This document shows, one piece after another, positions 45,904 to 58,280 of a stretch of 64,000 nt of DNA (position 1 is the first letter of the stretch; each line of letters opens with the position of its first letter). The notes beneath the pieces were generated by a model that saw nothing but the letters and a program-made list of their open reading frames with translations, ran no database searches and was not told the DNA's origin. Both the position numbers and the translations under genes were made by a program. Source of the DNA: Oscheius dolichura (Eukaryota; Nematoda; Chromadorea; Rhabditida; Rhabditidae); contig OW051492.1 of assembly GCA_932521035.1 (NCBI GenBank), forward strand, positions 10,912,001 through 10,976,000. The letters are read 5' to 3'.

Positions 45904-46204
45904 ATGTTTCAACAAAGCGAACAATATTTTTTTGATGAAAACGAGCCGAAAGTTAGAGGAATAAAACGCAAGCAGGTACTCCTTACTTGACTTGTTTTTG
46001 TAATGATTTCTTGTTGAAACGATTTCTCTTACAAGTTATTCTGTTAGTTACAAGGCTGTTTTCATCTTGTAAGCGACGTTTTTGGTCGTTCTGTGATCAG
46101 TAGCAGCAACTTCTCATTTTTTTAAAGTGTTTTCATTGTTTCAGGAAGATGAGGCAGCTTCTTCTGCTCATATTTGGAGTTCTTCTATGCTGCCTTACCG
46201 TTAG
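45904..46204 (+). CDS. Candidate small ORF overlapping the carboxypeptidase start
   Basis: An exon bounded by a CTTCAG acceptor at 45859 and a GTACTC donor after 45975 encodes MFQQSEQYFFDENEPKVRG with basic residues after it. Splicing to the acceptor at 46144 continues EDEAASSAHIWSSSMLPYR to TAG at 46202, in a different frame from the signal peptide of the carboxypeptidase, which starts at 46149. The peptide would be 43 residues. It may be a real small gene, an upstream ORF of the carboxypeptidase transcript, or a chance exon. Confidence 0.3.
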
Positions 46205-47883
46205 CGGAGAAGAAGAAGCTCATCGCGTTGAACAGGCAGGTCGAAACTGCTGTAAATTATTGTATTTTTCAGGAGTTAATCTCGTGTTTCACTGCAGATG
46301 GAGAAATTCCGACCTATGAGCAAATGATCAAGACAGTTGGACACTTTGAGGAGCCGAAAATGCATCATCTAAATGACAAAGAACTAGAAGCTTATCTAAT
46401 GAAACTTGTGTCTGAATATCCTCATCTGACACAGCTCTACAAAATTGGAGAATCAGTTAATAAGGCCGATTTGCGAGTTCTCATCGTGTCAAAATATGCT
46501 AGCGATCATCAGAAGGGCATTCCGGAATTTAAATATGTGGCAAACATGCATGGAGATGAGGTATTTCAATTTTAAAAATAAAACAACTTTGTTTTAGACT
46601 GCGGGACGTGTCTTTTTAGCTAAATTAGCTTGGATACTTTTGCATAATTATGGAAAAAATGACTATATTACTCGTCTTGTCAATACTACCCGAATTCATA
46701 TACTGCCAACAATGAATCCAGACGGTTACGAGTCCGCTCTTGTTACTGGAGCTTCCGGTCGTTATAATGCAAAGGGTGTTGATCTGAATAGGAATTTTCC
46801 TAGCCGTTTTAAAGGCAGAGTTCCTAAACAACCTATCCAGCCCGAGTCACAGGCCATCATGGCTTGGAGTAAAGCTATTCCTTTTGTATTGTCGGCTAAT
46901 CTTCATGGTGGAACGAATTTGGGTAGGTTTGCCCTTTTATTCAAAAAGGTATCATTTTTCATTAAATTATCCATGGGACGATCATCCGAGTTCTAACAGT
47001 TCGTCAATATTCAACCCTAGTCCGGATAATAATCTCTTCGTACGGATTGCTTATTCATATGCCCGTACAAATAGTCGCATGTGGAAGAAGGGACCCCGCT
47101 GCCTGAAATCTGGCCTCGATTCTGCTGGAGATCCACAAGATGGAATCACAAATGGAGCTCATTGGTATCAAGTGGCCAATGGCATGCAGGATTGGCTCTA
47201 TGTGAATACGAACAGTTTTGACGTGACGATTGAGATAAGCTGTGAGAAATTTCCAAACAAAGAGGTAATGGAAATATTGTGGGATGAGAATAAATATTCT
47301 CTGCTGGAGTATATTCACCAAGTTCATAAGTAGGTTATTTTCACAAATAAAAAGAAATCATTTGCAGCGCTATCCATGGAGAAATAATTGACTCTTCAAC
47401 TGGAAAGGGAATTGAAAATGTGACTGTGCATTTGAATTCGAAAAAAGGAAAAGACGTCTACAGCTATGGGGAAGGTGAATTTTGGAGATTGGCCAATTTG
47501 GGAGAACATCAGGTAAGAAATATAATGCTACATAATAAACGCCCCTTTTAGCTGACGTTTTCCCATCCGAATTATAAAGCCGCTACAACGAATGTGATCG
47601 TGACGCCGAAAAATCGCTCACCGAAAATAATTGTTCGCCTAGAAAAGAAAGGAACTAAAGTTACTAACGAGCAAGCCATTCCTATTGATCAACTTGTACT
47701 GAGTGTAGTAAAAACAAAAGTATCTCTAAAGGTAGAGCATCTGAATATGTAATATAAAGAATAAAAATTTAGAAAGGTGATTCTGTTGCCTATGTTGTCA
47801 GGGAGGAAGGCATCTTCGTCCAAAATTTGTCAACGAAGACCTGCACTTCAGTTCTATTCGTCTTCATCATGGCATGGCTTTAG
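46149..47883 (+). CDS. Secreted/membrane M14 carboxypeptidase (CPE/CPD/CPN subfamily)
   Basis: A zinc carboxypeptidase trimming C-terminal basic residues from peptides in the secretory pathway. The signal peptide is MRQLLLLIFGVLLCCLTVSG. Zinc ligands appear in NMHGDE and later SANLHGG; other signatures are NPDGYE, GVDLNRNFPS, NYPWDDH, WYQVANGMQDWLY and TIEISCEKFP with the catalytic Glu. The transthyretin-like domain follows (AIHGEIIDSSTGKGI). The end CTSVLFVFIMAWL is hydrophobic and could signal a GPI anchor or membrane tail. Exons include 46149-46239, 46298-46560 and 46598 onwards. Between LHGGTNLG and NYPWDD the frame shifts, needing either a 22-base intron (46927-46948) or an indel. The acceptor just before the ATG suggests SL trans-splicing, possibly in an operon with lars-2. 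Confidence 0.88.
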
Positions 47884-48110
47884 CATATAATGCTAAAAAT
47901 AAAATTTGGCTATAAGAAACTAGTTCACATAATGTTTACAATCAATTTGATAGATATTCTTTATACGTACATAAAACATCACAGAATATACTGATAATAA
48001 AGATGCAACAACAACGGAAACACCAACAAAAGTGAATTACAATGCAGAAACAACCCGAAAAAGAAGTGCTAAAGCGGCAACAACTGGTAAAATAAGTACA
48101 CAATGGATGA

Positions 48111-49477
48111 TCAATTGGGGAGCTCATTTTTCCAATGGCCGAAAGTGTAGAAGTATCGGATAAGGAGAACATCACGCCCCATTTCAAGCCAACTCCAGAC
48201 TGGGACAATTTTTGAGCCAGGCATTTCCGTAAAATTGACAGGAACCTTGAAAAAAAATGTTTGATTAAAAAACGTTACAAACCTCTTCGATAGTCATTTT
48301 GCCTTGTTGAGCAAGGTAGAGAATTTCAACATCAAAAGCCCACCGTTCAACGTGCATTTTTGTAAAGAGCTGTAATAAAACACACTGAACAAATAATACT
48401 CTGCATACCTCAGCAGCGGCACTACGAGAAAATAGTTTGAAACCGCATTGTGTATCACCAATTCCACCAACTCCTCCAATATAGACTAGTGCATGAAATC
48501 CATACATAAGAATATTTCTGGCAATCGATCTTTTAGCTACAGCGCCTTCTTTAAGATGAGCCCGGCTCCCGATAATAACAGCTGGATGGGTGTAGTCTCT
48601 ATCCGTAACTTCAACAGCTCTCTTTTCCAATTTATCCAGATCATCAATAGGAGTGGCATTATCGGCATCGACCATGAGAATGAAAGCACCACCAGCATGA
48701 AGTGCTCCAACACGAACGGCTCCTCCTAAAGAAAATAAAAATAGTGTAAATAGTATCCTACCTTTTCCTACATTCTCATCTAACCGAATTACTTTGATAT
48801 TAGCTTTTAATGTTTTTGCTCTAAGTACGGTCATATTAGAAGTCTCATCGGTGCTGCCGTCGTCAATAACAATAATCTAAACGAGAACGTATCGAAACTA
48901 ACACGACAACCAACCTCATAAGTCCACGTTTTCCCATTCAATGCATTTTTGTCTTCTCGTTTCGTTCTTTTCTCACAGTATTTGACAATATCATCAAGAG
49001 TGTCGGGTAATCTTTCCTAAAAATACAAGTATTTACATTTACCAATGCACGAAAAAAATGCTAACCTCCTCATTGTAGCTGGGCACTATGATTGATAAAT
49101 CGACGGTGGGTGCTGTATAAATCCCCGGTAAATGAAGTGTTTCTTCTTTAAGAAGGCTAGGTAACGGTCTACAAACTAGCAATATACACATAACAAGGCT
49201 AAACAAACAAAAGTCGAAATACTTACGTTTTGCTATCACCTTTTTCTCCATAATCAAATTGTCGTCGTCGAAGGTAATTTAAATCTCTTGGTATGTAAGC
49301 AACATATTTTACCAAGCTGAAAAATATCAAGAACATAACAATCCACCAAGTCAAAGAAACAAGAGAAAAATAAATAAAAACATGAATTTAGAACTGAACT
49401 AACCAATTATCCACGAATTTCCATAATATTCGTAATGTTATAGCAACAATAACTCCAATTATAATTCGTAGATCCAT
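48111..49477 (-). CDS. ALG5: Dolichyl-phosphate beta-glucosyltransferase
   Basis: Makes dolichyl-phosphate-glucose at the ER membrane for N-glycan precursor assembly. The N-terminal membrane anchor reads MDLRIIIGVIVAITLRIL. The GT2 core has LSIIVPSYNEEERLP, IIVIDDGSTDETS, VIRLDENVGKG, ILMVDADNATP (DxD), IIGSRAHL, DTQCGFKLFSR and RWAFDVEIL. It ends with EVPVNFTEMPGSKIVP, then IRYFYTFGHWKNELPN. About eight exons with short introns; the splice sites were followed through 49477-49404 and onwards. An acceptor ending TTTTAG lies three bases before the ATG. It is 379 bases downstream of the KNL-2 homologue on the same strand, as in nematode operons. Confidence 0.93.
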
Positions 49478-49855
49478 TACCTAAAAGAATAATTATAGGC
49501 GTAAAGAATTCTTGAGAGTAGGAGATAAATCGATCAACATGCAACTTTTATATTTCTGCAACGTGGATGCAACACTTCAAATGTTGAACTGTTTCGGTCT
49601 ATACAATAATTGCGAGAAACTCGCTGGTAGGCAATGCACGAACTTGTAAAACAGCAATCACCAGCTTTGAGTAGTATCTATTGTTTCAGCGTTTGCACGC
49701 CGTTGGCAGAAATAACCGTACGTATACGGCAAACTACATCATACACAGAAAAATAGGAATAGCTCCAATGATACGGAAGAATCAAAACTAAATCATCAGA
49801 AAAGATAACTATTTTATAGATACAGAGGTACAAAACAAAACAAATAATATCATAT

Positions 49856-52800
49856 TCAATCAGCGAGCAATTCATCTTCTTCGTCAAAGTCGCTGTCGTC
49901 CCTTTTCTTCCTTATATTAGCATGCACATCCTTCTTAATTCGGTCCATCTTCTTGCCAATGTTCTCGGCGGCTCTTGAAGTGCCTGCCTGTAATTACTCT
50001 TTAGTTGGAGTAAACATTAATCATACCTTTGACATATTGAGCGTGTTATTTCTTGATAAGTTAAAAAGGCTTCTGTTGTTGGTTATCTGATGAAGATATC
50101 GTTGATGGGCTTCTCTATGATTCTATTTATAAAAATTTAAAGATAGTCAAACCTTTGCGCCGTATTTTGCTCAACAGCAGCCAAACTTTTTCTTCCAGCT
50201 CGGGGAGTATCTTCGTCGTCTTCAAAAGCAGCTGGAATAACAGGGCCTCCTCTTTTATTTCGGGGCAATTCTCCAATTGATGGTGTCCTGAGAGCAGCCA
50301 GAATAGAATCATCCAAATCAGCCACATTTGTCATAGCCATCTCATCGTCGTCTTCAGGCGCTTGCTCGCGGAAACAATCTCCTCCTTGTGAACCAGCGCC
50401 AAGTACATATTTTCTGCAATAACATCTATTAAAAAGATGAAAAATCGTAATCTTACCTGTGCTGTTCATTCATTTGAATATCGTAGGCTTGAGTACCTTG
50501 ACGGGCTGTAATAACTAAAGCGTCATCAGTTCGCTTTTCTTTCACTTGAGGTGGCTTCCAATGTAATTTCTTTATGGCCATCTAATATTAGCTATTAATT
50601 AAATCAGTGTCAAGACAATTACATCCTTGCAGTCCGCGGGTGAGAAATCAGGTCCAACCGTCTTCGATACTTGTTCCCAGTCCTCTTCGGAATTCACCTT
50701 TATAGTGTTTATTGCATGCTGAAAAAAGTTTAAAAGTTGAAAACAAAATCAAACCTTGAGCTTATCTAGGTCAATTTGTCTCCAAGTTCTCTTCTTAACT
50801 TTTTTTGGTAATTCAATTACATCCTCATCGCTGTATTCATTATTAATATCGTCAAATATATTGATGTCTTTTTCTTTTGGAGCTGACTTGCGCTTTTGCT
50901 TTAATGATTGCTCTAAATGCAATTCATTATAAAACAATATAAGTACTAACTTTTCATAATTCTAGCTCGTTGCTTTCTGTATTTAGGAGTTTTCTTCCAT
51001 TCACCACCATCGTCAGTAACTTCCGTTTCTGTGCTGTCATCATCAGTGGTAAGATCACTGTCGCTGCTAGACGTATAGATAACTGCTTGACTTCGATGCA
51101 GGACAGTTTCCGTTTTCCTGCCCCTTCTATTTCTGCCGTTGTCCATCTCAATAATATCGCGATCTTCTCGATCACGTGCCTTTATTTTATTAACCTAAAA
51201 AATGATAAATGTGAATGATAATGTTTAAAAAACGAACTCTTTCTTGTCGAACTAGCTTCTCCTCCATTTGTTTGACTATTTCCTGCATCTTTTCGTCAAG
51301 GACATCCATTTGTTTTTGCAACTTCCTCTTCTTTTGTGATATTTTGCGGAGCAGATCACTGGCTATGTTGCCTTCGCCGTCGCTATCCTGAAAAAAAACA
51401 ACGGTTACAGACGACCTATATGTCTTACAGCAGCCCTTCTACTCTTTTTTCGGCTGGGTCCATGTTTGTTGAAAATATCATCGCCGTAATGAACATCACG
51501 AAGTGTTCTGATTACGGCTTCATTATCGGAAGATGAACTTGAATACTCAATCTAAAAATATGATTTAACAAAATACGGCAGAGCAAACAAACAGTTCTCT
51601 TTTTGGGCTGTACTCTCTGGCGACCGCCTCTCTCGAAATTCAATATCGGCATAGGTATCGACGGGGATACAGTTTTCCGAACAGATCTTCCACGAGATGA
51701 AAAAGTGCTTGGTTCTTCTACAGCTAGGGTAATCGGTTGTGCGAAAGCTGAAAAATGAAAAAGTAAGCAATAATAATAACTTCATACATCCTTCACGCTG
51801 CAGACGACTAGAATTATTTCCAGGATCTACTGAGCGATCATTATTAGAAGTAATGTCCAGGCGCCCAACTGGATTCGAGGCATTTTGTTTAGTATTACTA
51901 AACCAACAAATATATTCTCTCTATAGTAGACATACTTGAATGCTGCCCATAATAATTCCTTCCAATTAGTGGGAAACCCAGTAAGAAAAGCTCGAACAAA
52001 ATCTTGGGTAAATCCTAAAGCGTCACATATTAATTAAATGATGTTAGCAAACCTAGAAAAACCATTTCTTTTATACATATCTTTCCTGATAGCTTATACT
52101 CTGATCTAGAGGTATGGAAGCTCCACTGATCAGGGATCGCTCCTTCAGTAACTCTCATGATCAATGTGGTGTGCCAGAGTTGTGCTTCTTCAGCAGGTTG
52201 TTCTTCATTTCTAAAAACAAGATTCAGTAAAAATCAAAGGCTAACATTTGATTGCCGATAAATATGAAAGGAGGAAGGTCGCCTGTTTTCGCTGCCATCT
52301 CTGGCATGAATTTGATGTGCCATTGCGATAAAACGGTAGCTTTACTGTCAGTCTCTGAAGATAATCATTATTGGGATAAAATTTAAATCTTACTTCTATT
52401 CGGAACACTTTGTGCTCTAGGAGGACGTGATCCATGTGCAATTTCCCTAGTTGTCAAAAGTGGCGCTTTGAAGTTATCGAAAGACGGCCGAGAAGGGATC
52501 TTCTGTAAATATAGGTATAAAACAGTTTAAAAAAATAAACATGAACTAGCATTGAGCGAATCTAACAGGAAAAAAACACCAAAAATAACCTCTGGTTGGT
52601 TAGCGCCGCTATGGTCTGTTGCAGTTGGTTCACTTCCTTCATAACCATCGAATATAATAGCATTGTCTATAGTTTGTACTTTTTCGCTTCTTCTTTCTAG
52701 CATTTCAGTTTTCTTGGTAACGGTTTTTCCCTTCTGAGGAGTTGCTACCATTTTAGCCGGTGATGGCATCTGAAAATATGAGTAAGCATCACATGTATGA

Positions 52801-54350
52801 AACATTACTACTGAAGTTGCTTTCTTGCTTGCTGCTGTTACTGAAGGAGATCTGCCGACACTTCTTCTAGGAGTACTTTTTACGGCAACGACTGCCTTTG
52901 CTGGTTCTCTTTGTACTGATGCACTCTGAAAATCGTTATTAAAACGCGAAAAATATTAATTGACACATTCAGAGATTATCACTTATGAAGAAATAGCAAG
53001 TTGACGACTATTATAATTGCACAACATAGAAAGATAAATGGTAATACCAACCCTTGTAATCCTTGTTGAACTATTTGATCTTGTTGTTGGAGTTTGAGGG
53101 AGGCATGCATTCTGCTTTCCTATAGGTTTTGAAGCTGGGCTCTGAGAAACGGATCTTGATCTTGCCCTTGGCGTTGAGCTAATAGCTGAGACATTAGGAA
53201 AAATAAAATCAGGAACACTTTGTCGAGGTTTGCCCTAAAAATTCATTTCAATAGCCTGGTTAACTCAAACCTTGATGGGAGTAGAATTCGCACTTGCTGC
53301 AGATCTTCTTCTTTGTGATCTACCATCAGTTTGTGGCACAAAGCGTGGTGTAGGCTCATCATTTAATTTCTTTTTAGCTTGCATTGAATTTGAAGTGATA
53401 TTTGCTGCTGTGTTTGGTGTTGCTGGCATAATTGACTGTAAACAATCAATTTGAAATGTATATAAAGCGAAGGGCTACCTGGTTAAGACTAGCAGTGTTA
53501 ATTCTTGGGCTCCGACGAACAGGGTCTTTCTGTGACGCTTGAGTAGATAATGGAGACTGAAAGAAAACGTCATATTCTTTTTAAACAAAGCAAATAACCA
53601 TATCTGCAGCAGCAATAGGTCCAGCTAATTGTGAATTGGCTTTATCAGCTGCTCGTGTAGAACCAATGCGACTTTGTCGCGCTTTCTAAAAATGGTCAAT
53701 TACAACATAAAACAGAAGGAAGGCATACTGCATCATTCAATTTTACTCCCATACTTTTTCTTTTAATTTCCACGGCCATTTTATGGTCAAACCAATTGTT
53801 AGCATTGAGAGGATTTGTATTCTTTCTAAGCATTTAGTTGAATTACTAAATCCAATTAGGCTACCTCTTTTCCCAGTATTCTCGAAGAATAGTTTCCCAG
53901 TTTAGCGGAAAACCATGGATAAATAACTGTATAAGCGAATCAGGAAAGCCTATAATACTGTTTAGATATTCAATCAGAAATATTAAAAGACCATTTCTCT
54001 TCAGCAGTGTTCTGTCAACATCTCCCACAAGTTTGTATGTTGCTCCAGATACTGTTTCTATGACTTTTCCATGTCCTGTTACTTTCTAAATAATGTTTAT
54101 ATATAGTACACTGTAGACGTTAGTACTTTTATGGCTGTTGTAGTCCAGTTGCTTAACGTTTGGGCAGTATCGTCCGTTTCTCGATATCCGTCAACGATTA
54201 TCCCAAACTGATCCGATAAAACCTGGAAACGTGAATTTTTTTAAAAATAAATACTATTCCTACGTTAAATGCCCAGAGTTTCAGTGGAATTGGCCCTTTT
54301 GCTGGCGGTTCATTTTGTATTCGTGAGTGATCGATGGCTGCGGTGGCCAT
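49856..54350 (-). CDS. knl-2: KNL-2 / M18BP1 homologue with two SANTA domains and a Myb-like domain
   Basis: Centromere licensing factor that in nematodes acts with CENP-A in chromatin loading at kinetochores. Exons run from 54350 leftwards with short introns. Domain 1, at the N-terminus, has LKLWAFN, then IVDGYRETDD, then GATYKLVGDVDRTLL, then FIHGFPLNWETILREYW, which is the SANTA pattern. After a long Ser/Thr/Pro-rich linker a second SANTA-like unit reads LSQWHIKFM, FIFIGNQ, SEYKLSGKICI, FLTGFPTNWKELLWAAF. A charged coiled-coil-like stretch and acidic patches follow, then a Myb/SANT-like unit (TWRQIDLDKLKHAIN, DWEQVSKTVG, AIKKLHW) near the C-terminus. It ends EEDELLAD. The start follows a TTTTCAG acceptor three bases upstream. 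Two SANTA domains are unusual for this family. Confidence 0.85.
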
Positions 54351-54804
54351 CACCTGAAAACATATCCGTTGAACTATGCGTAATAAGATAGAATAATAAA
54401 TAGCCAGAAAGATCAATGAGATATGAACAGAAATAGAACAGGTTGTAGTGTCACAGCTCTTATATCGGCCAAGTAATTAGCCGGGTTATTGATTTTTCGA
54501 TTACAAATTGTAGAGTATTCCACAAAATCATGGGCATAAGGTTACCAAAGGGCAGCCGAGGCGTTACGATTTCAAAACACCAGCCTTGCCGCCATCTCTT
54601 TATGCTGCGTATGCAATTCACGTACAATTCTCGGCTCACGAGTACGGCCGGAAAGACTCGCAAAAATCTAGCTTCAAGCTATTTCAACATGTTTGAAAGC
54701 AGAAGATAAAGACGAATATGACCTGACAAAGAGGGGGTATAAAATTATAGACCCTGCATCATTCTTCCCGACGTTCGTCTACCAAACCGGTGCTGTCAAT
54801 TGCA

Positions 54805-55378
54805 ATGGATTCGGAAATAGAAGCCGTAGAACAAGAGCAACGGCCAAAAGATCCGATGAGACATTTTATTCCTCTGGAAGTTCCCAGCTTTCGTGGCGAG
54901 CAGGTCACAACTCAAAGATCTGTTGTTGTTTCGCTAAGAGGTATTGCATATTCTTCTCTTGTAAAGCAACAGAAAACAACACACTCAACCCAAAAATAAC
55001 ACAGCACAGCAGCAGAAAAATAGAAAGCAGACAACACACATTGATTTTTGGGAAAAGAAAATAGAAAACGACGCGCGAAAGGAAAAATCAATCAAGCGCG
55101 CCTGCGTTGCCCGGTAATTTTGAACTGTTCCAGCTCTTGCTCTTCCGAAAAAGACTGTGAGCCGTCCTGGGCCATTTCTCAACGAAAGGCAGCGCCTTCC
55201 CACTAATATTCAGGTTTATATACATCTTTTCTTTGATATTATATGTTTCCTTCAGGCTCAAATGGCTTCTGGACCTGGAGACTACGACCATTTGGTTTAC
55301 CGTGGCTGGGAAATGAATTTCGGCGATAGCGAACTGAAAGAAGACAAGACCCAGTCGGATAAGAGCTCTTCCGGATAA
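54805..55378 (+). CDS. Small soluble protein, function unknown
   Basis: Three exons (54805-54940, 55134-55213, 55256-55378) join in phase and give 112 residues. The N-terminus is acidic (MDSEIEAVEQEQ), then HFIPLEVPSFRGEQ, a basic Pro-containing middle (LPKKTVSRPGPF) and a conserved-looking GPGDYDHLVYRGWEMNFGD before an acidic Ser-rich tail. No signal peptide or membrane segment. It is divergent from the KNL-2 homologue with a ~450-base shared upstream region. I do not recognise it. Confidence 0.6.
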
Positions 55379-56678
55379 AAAAGCTTCACGCGAATGTGAT
55401 AGAATACAAGATTTTTCTACTCGATAGTAGTAAAGAAAAAACCTTTTTGATATGATCTCTTTCTATTTATTTTCACATTATCTTTCTCGATTTTTATTTC
55501 AGATTAGTGAAACAACTGGTGTGCTATTATTTCCGATCAAATAACTAGTTCAAACTATATGAAAATGAGTGAACATCTAGCTTACGCCTCCGTTATGTGT
55601 TTTAGAAAACAGCAGCCATTCATTTCAATCTACCCATGTAATTTTTCCCAAGCTGTGCAGTCACAGTTGTGCTTTTCTTCGAAAAAGAAGCCGGATGACG
55701 AACCACGGTAGTGGTAAACTTCATATTTTTGCTGATGTTTGAGAGTTTTGCATTATTTCATATTTCTATTCGCTTGAAAAGTTACTTCCCGTCTCTTTCT
55801 TTAATTGCTAAACTCACTGTTCAGAAAAGGAAAAAATGTACTTCTACTCTCCAACTTGCGCGATACTTTGCATTTATTTTCTCTCATCAAGCGCACTGAT
55901 ACTTTCTCGAGGATCAGTAGGTTCATTTGTTAGTAATGCCCTCTCTTCATGTTTACTTTTCACAATTCAACTCTTTTATTGTTTTTTTCTATATGTTTTA
56001 AGCACATTTCTACACAGAAAGGATTTGTGGGATTTAGAAATTAGCTCATAATCCGAAGGCGGATAATTCTCATGTTCGCAGCGCTGAGAACTGTGTACTT
56101 GTTCTTATATTATGCTGATAAACTCACTTGATAGTGTATATAATTTCTGGTGCATAAGATTATTTCCCAGACGAAATCCTCCTGTAATCCTTGTCGTCAA
56201 ACCAAGAGGAGGATGTTCGCAATTTCCTGGAGCATAAAAATATTGACCTCATAAAGCTCATCCGTTACAAATATTGTGTCTATGACTCTTTCTTTCAACA
56301 ATCTCTGGCCAGACAGCCAACATAAAAAATCAGCGATTCCTTTTCTTGAAATGAAAATCAGTGCATAGTTTTTAATTTTCAATTGTATCTCCAATGTACG
56401 ACCTCTAGTCTCTATTCCCCGTTCTACGAATGATATCTAACGGAAAATAGCCTTGAGTGCATAATAATGATGGAATATTCTATTTATTGTATGCCATTTC
56501 ATAGGAAGCAGGTGAATCAAGGTGGATTCAAATTGCCTATCGTCCGAAGATCACTCTCAAGAAATTCCAACCTATTTTTTAATATTCCTTCTACACTATG
56601 TTATTCTTCAATCAAAGCTCATAATTTCATTGCATATATTTTTTCCTCTCTCAAAAGGCTGTATAATTCCATTTTCAG
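55379..56678. other. 5' region of chemoreceptor copy A
   Basis: Short ORFs only. The segment near 55590-55730 resembles 58420-58560 upstream of copy B (shared CTGTGCAGTCACAGTTGTGC / CTGTGCAGTCATAGTTATGC), so the tandem duplication includes about 1 kb of 5' flank. An acceptor TTTCAG abuts the ATG at 56679. Confidence 0.5.
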
Positions 56679-58280
56679 ATGAATGTCCACCAGTCATTCC
56701 AATTTGGAGCCACTTCTATTGCTGTAATCTTCAATATCTCCCTCCTTTTTCTTATTCTTCGATATTCTTCAGAGAAAATCGGATCTTATAAGTTTCTCCT
56801 GTTTGCTTATACTCTAAATAGTGCTCTATATTCTTTTTCGCAGTTTTTCCTTCTAGAAGTAAGTTTTATGTTGATAATACATGTAAAATTCACCTGTTCA
56901 CATAATAATTTCACATCCTTTTTTTTCCTAGAATTGGTATATTCCCACCCGCCGAGCTGGTTATCTCTTCTTTTCCACTGTTGGAATCTTCTCTAAAACA
57001 ATACACACATGGCTACTGTACCTCTTCATCGGTTTCTTCCATATGAATCTATTCATCGTCTGCTGGAGTTTCCTCTACCGGTTGACCATCTTCTCCCAGT
57101 AGTTTCCACCCCGAAAAGAACGAAAATTCCAATTTTAGGTCTTTTTTCTTCCGAAAATGGACAAATATATTTCTCCTTGGAGCCTTTACCATACTCTGTG
57201 AAGGGTTTACCATCTTTGATGGGTGGTTGATCGGTCCTACGGAGAAGAGCGATGAGGAATACAGGGACATACTGCTGAATGTTACTGGAAGACCTATAGA
57301 AGATGTTGGCTACATTGGAGGATCATTTATGGTCGGTTGGAGGGGAAGAATAAAATAAGCAAAACTTTTGGACGTCGCAGGGATCGAACACGCGATGTTC
57401 CACTAGCTCGCGCCACTTTACCACTGCGCCATTTAGCTAATTGCGGGAGCCCCAAAAAATTGCCATTTTCAGTACGATGACGGTCTAAACGTGAACCTAG
57501 CCGTCTCGCTGTCCATAAACGGCGGTCTAAATGCCTGTGTCAACGTCTTCATCACCTATGCCTGGTTCGGAATCCGTCGCCGTCTCGCCGAGAAGAAGCG
57601 TCTCGCCTCCTCCACAATCCGTCTCCACTACCGGCTCTACGTCCTCCTCACAATCCAATCCCTCTGTCCAATTATCTTCAATTCCACTCCCGTCATCTTA
57701 GCCTTCGTCTTTTCTGCTCTCCATATTAACGTCGGAAGTTATCTTCTTCTTTGTGGAGATGCCATGAACATTGCCCAGGTTGTGGACCCGCTCTGCATTC
57801 TTTTCTTCGTCACTGACTATCGAAGGGCTGTTTTGAAGGTAAGGGGGAATTTTATTGATGTAAAGTAGTATTCTGACCTTGAAAATGGTGCCATTCGATA
57901 GAGAATAAAAAACTGTCCCAGAAAATGTCAAATTGGGGCGAGCTGCCGAGATTTTACGGGGACGCGATTTCTGGGCGCGGCATCCTTCCAACTTTCGAGC
58001 CGCGCCACTTTCCTCCAAATATGTTTAGAGTGCTAAAAATGAGATGGTCTTGTACAGACGTTTCTGCTCTATCAAATGGCACCAATTTTACAGCCAAAAT
58101 ATTGATGAATTCTGGCGAAATGAGCTCTAGAATTGAATAATCCCCTATTTTCAGCTTGTTCTGGGCCGAGCGATGTACAGCCGCCGTATTGACCCTTCAG
58201 CAACTTCTCAAAATTCTATCACCAATAAAAGGGATACTGTAACAAGGCAGACTGCAAGAGAAATCGAAATCCCCGCTTGA
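56679..58280 (+). CDS. Serpentine chemoreceptor, Str-like, copy A
   Basis: A seven-transmembrane receptor, presumably in chemosensory neurons. Five exons: 56679-56858, 56932-57098, 57139-57331, 57473-57838 and 58155-58280, totalling 343 residues. The family features are a very short N-terminus (MNVHQSFQFG), GSYKFLLFAYTLN, a central loop with NVTGRPIEDVG, then AWFGIRRRLAEKK, HYRLYVLLTIQSLCPI and the last helix ending DPLCILFFVTDYRRAVLK. The intron at 57099-57138 is absent from copy B at the same codon. Intron 3 carries a tRNA-like sequence. The start is directly after a splice acceptor. Confidence 0.88.
57373..57445 (-). other. tRNA-related sequence in chemoreceptor intron, copy A
   Basis: On the minus strand TGGCGCAGTGGTAAAGTGG is an A-box-like D arm and GTGTTCGATCCC a B box at tRNA spacing. 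The anticodon stem does not pair well. Also present in the same intron of copy B. Probably a tRNA pseudogene or SINE remnant, possibly a tRNA with a damaged arm. Confidence 0.5.

Noticed and set aside
57099..57138. Premature stop making chemoreceptor copy A a pseudogene
   Set aside because: The TAG lies inside a 40-base segment with GT-AG ends whose removal restores exact colinearity with copy B.
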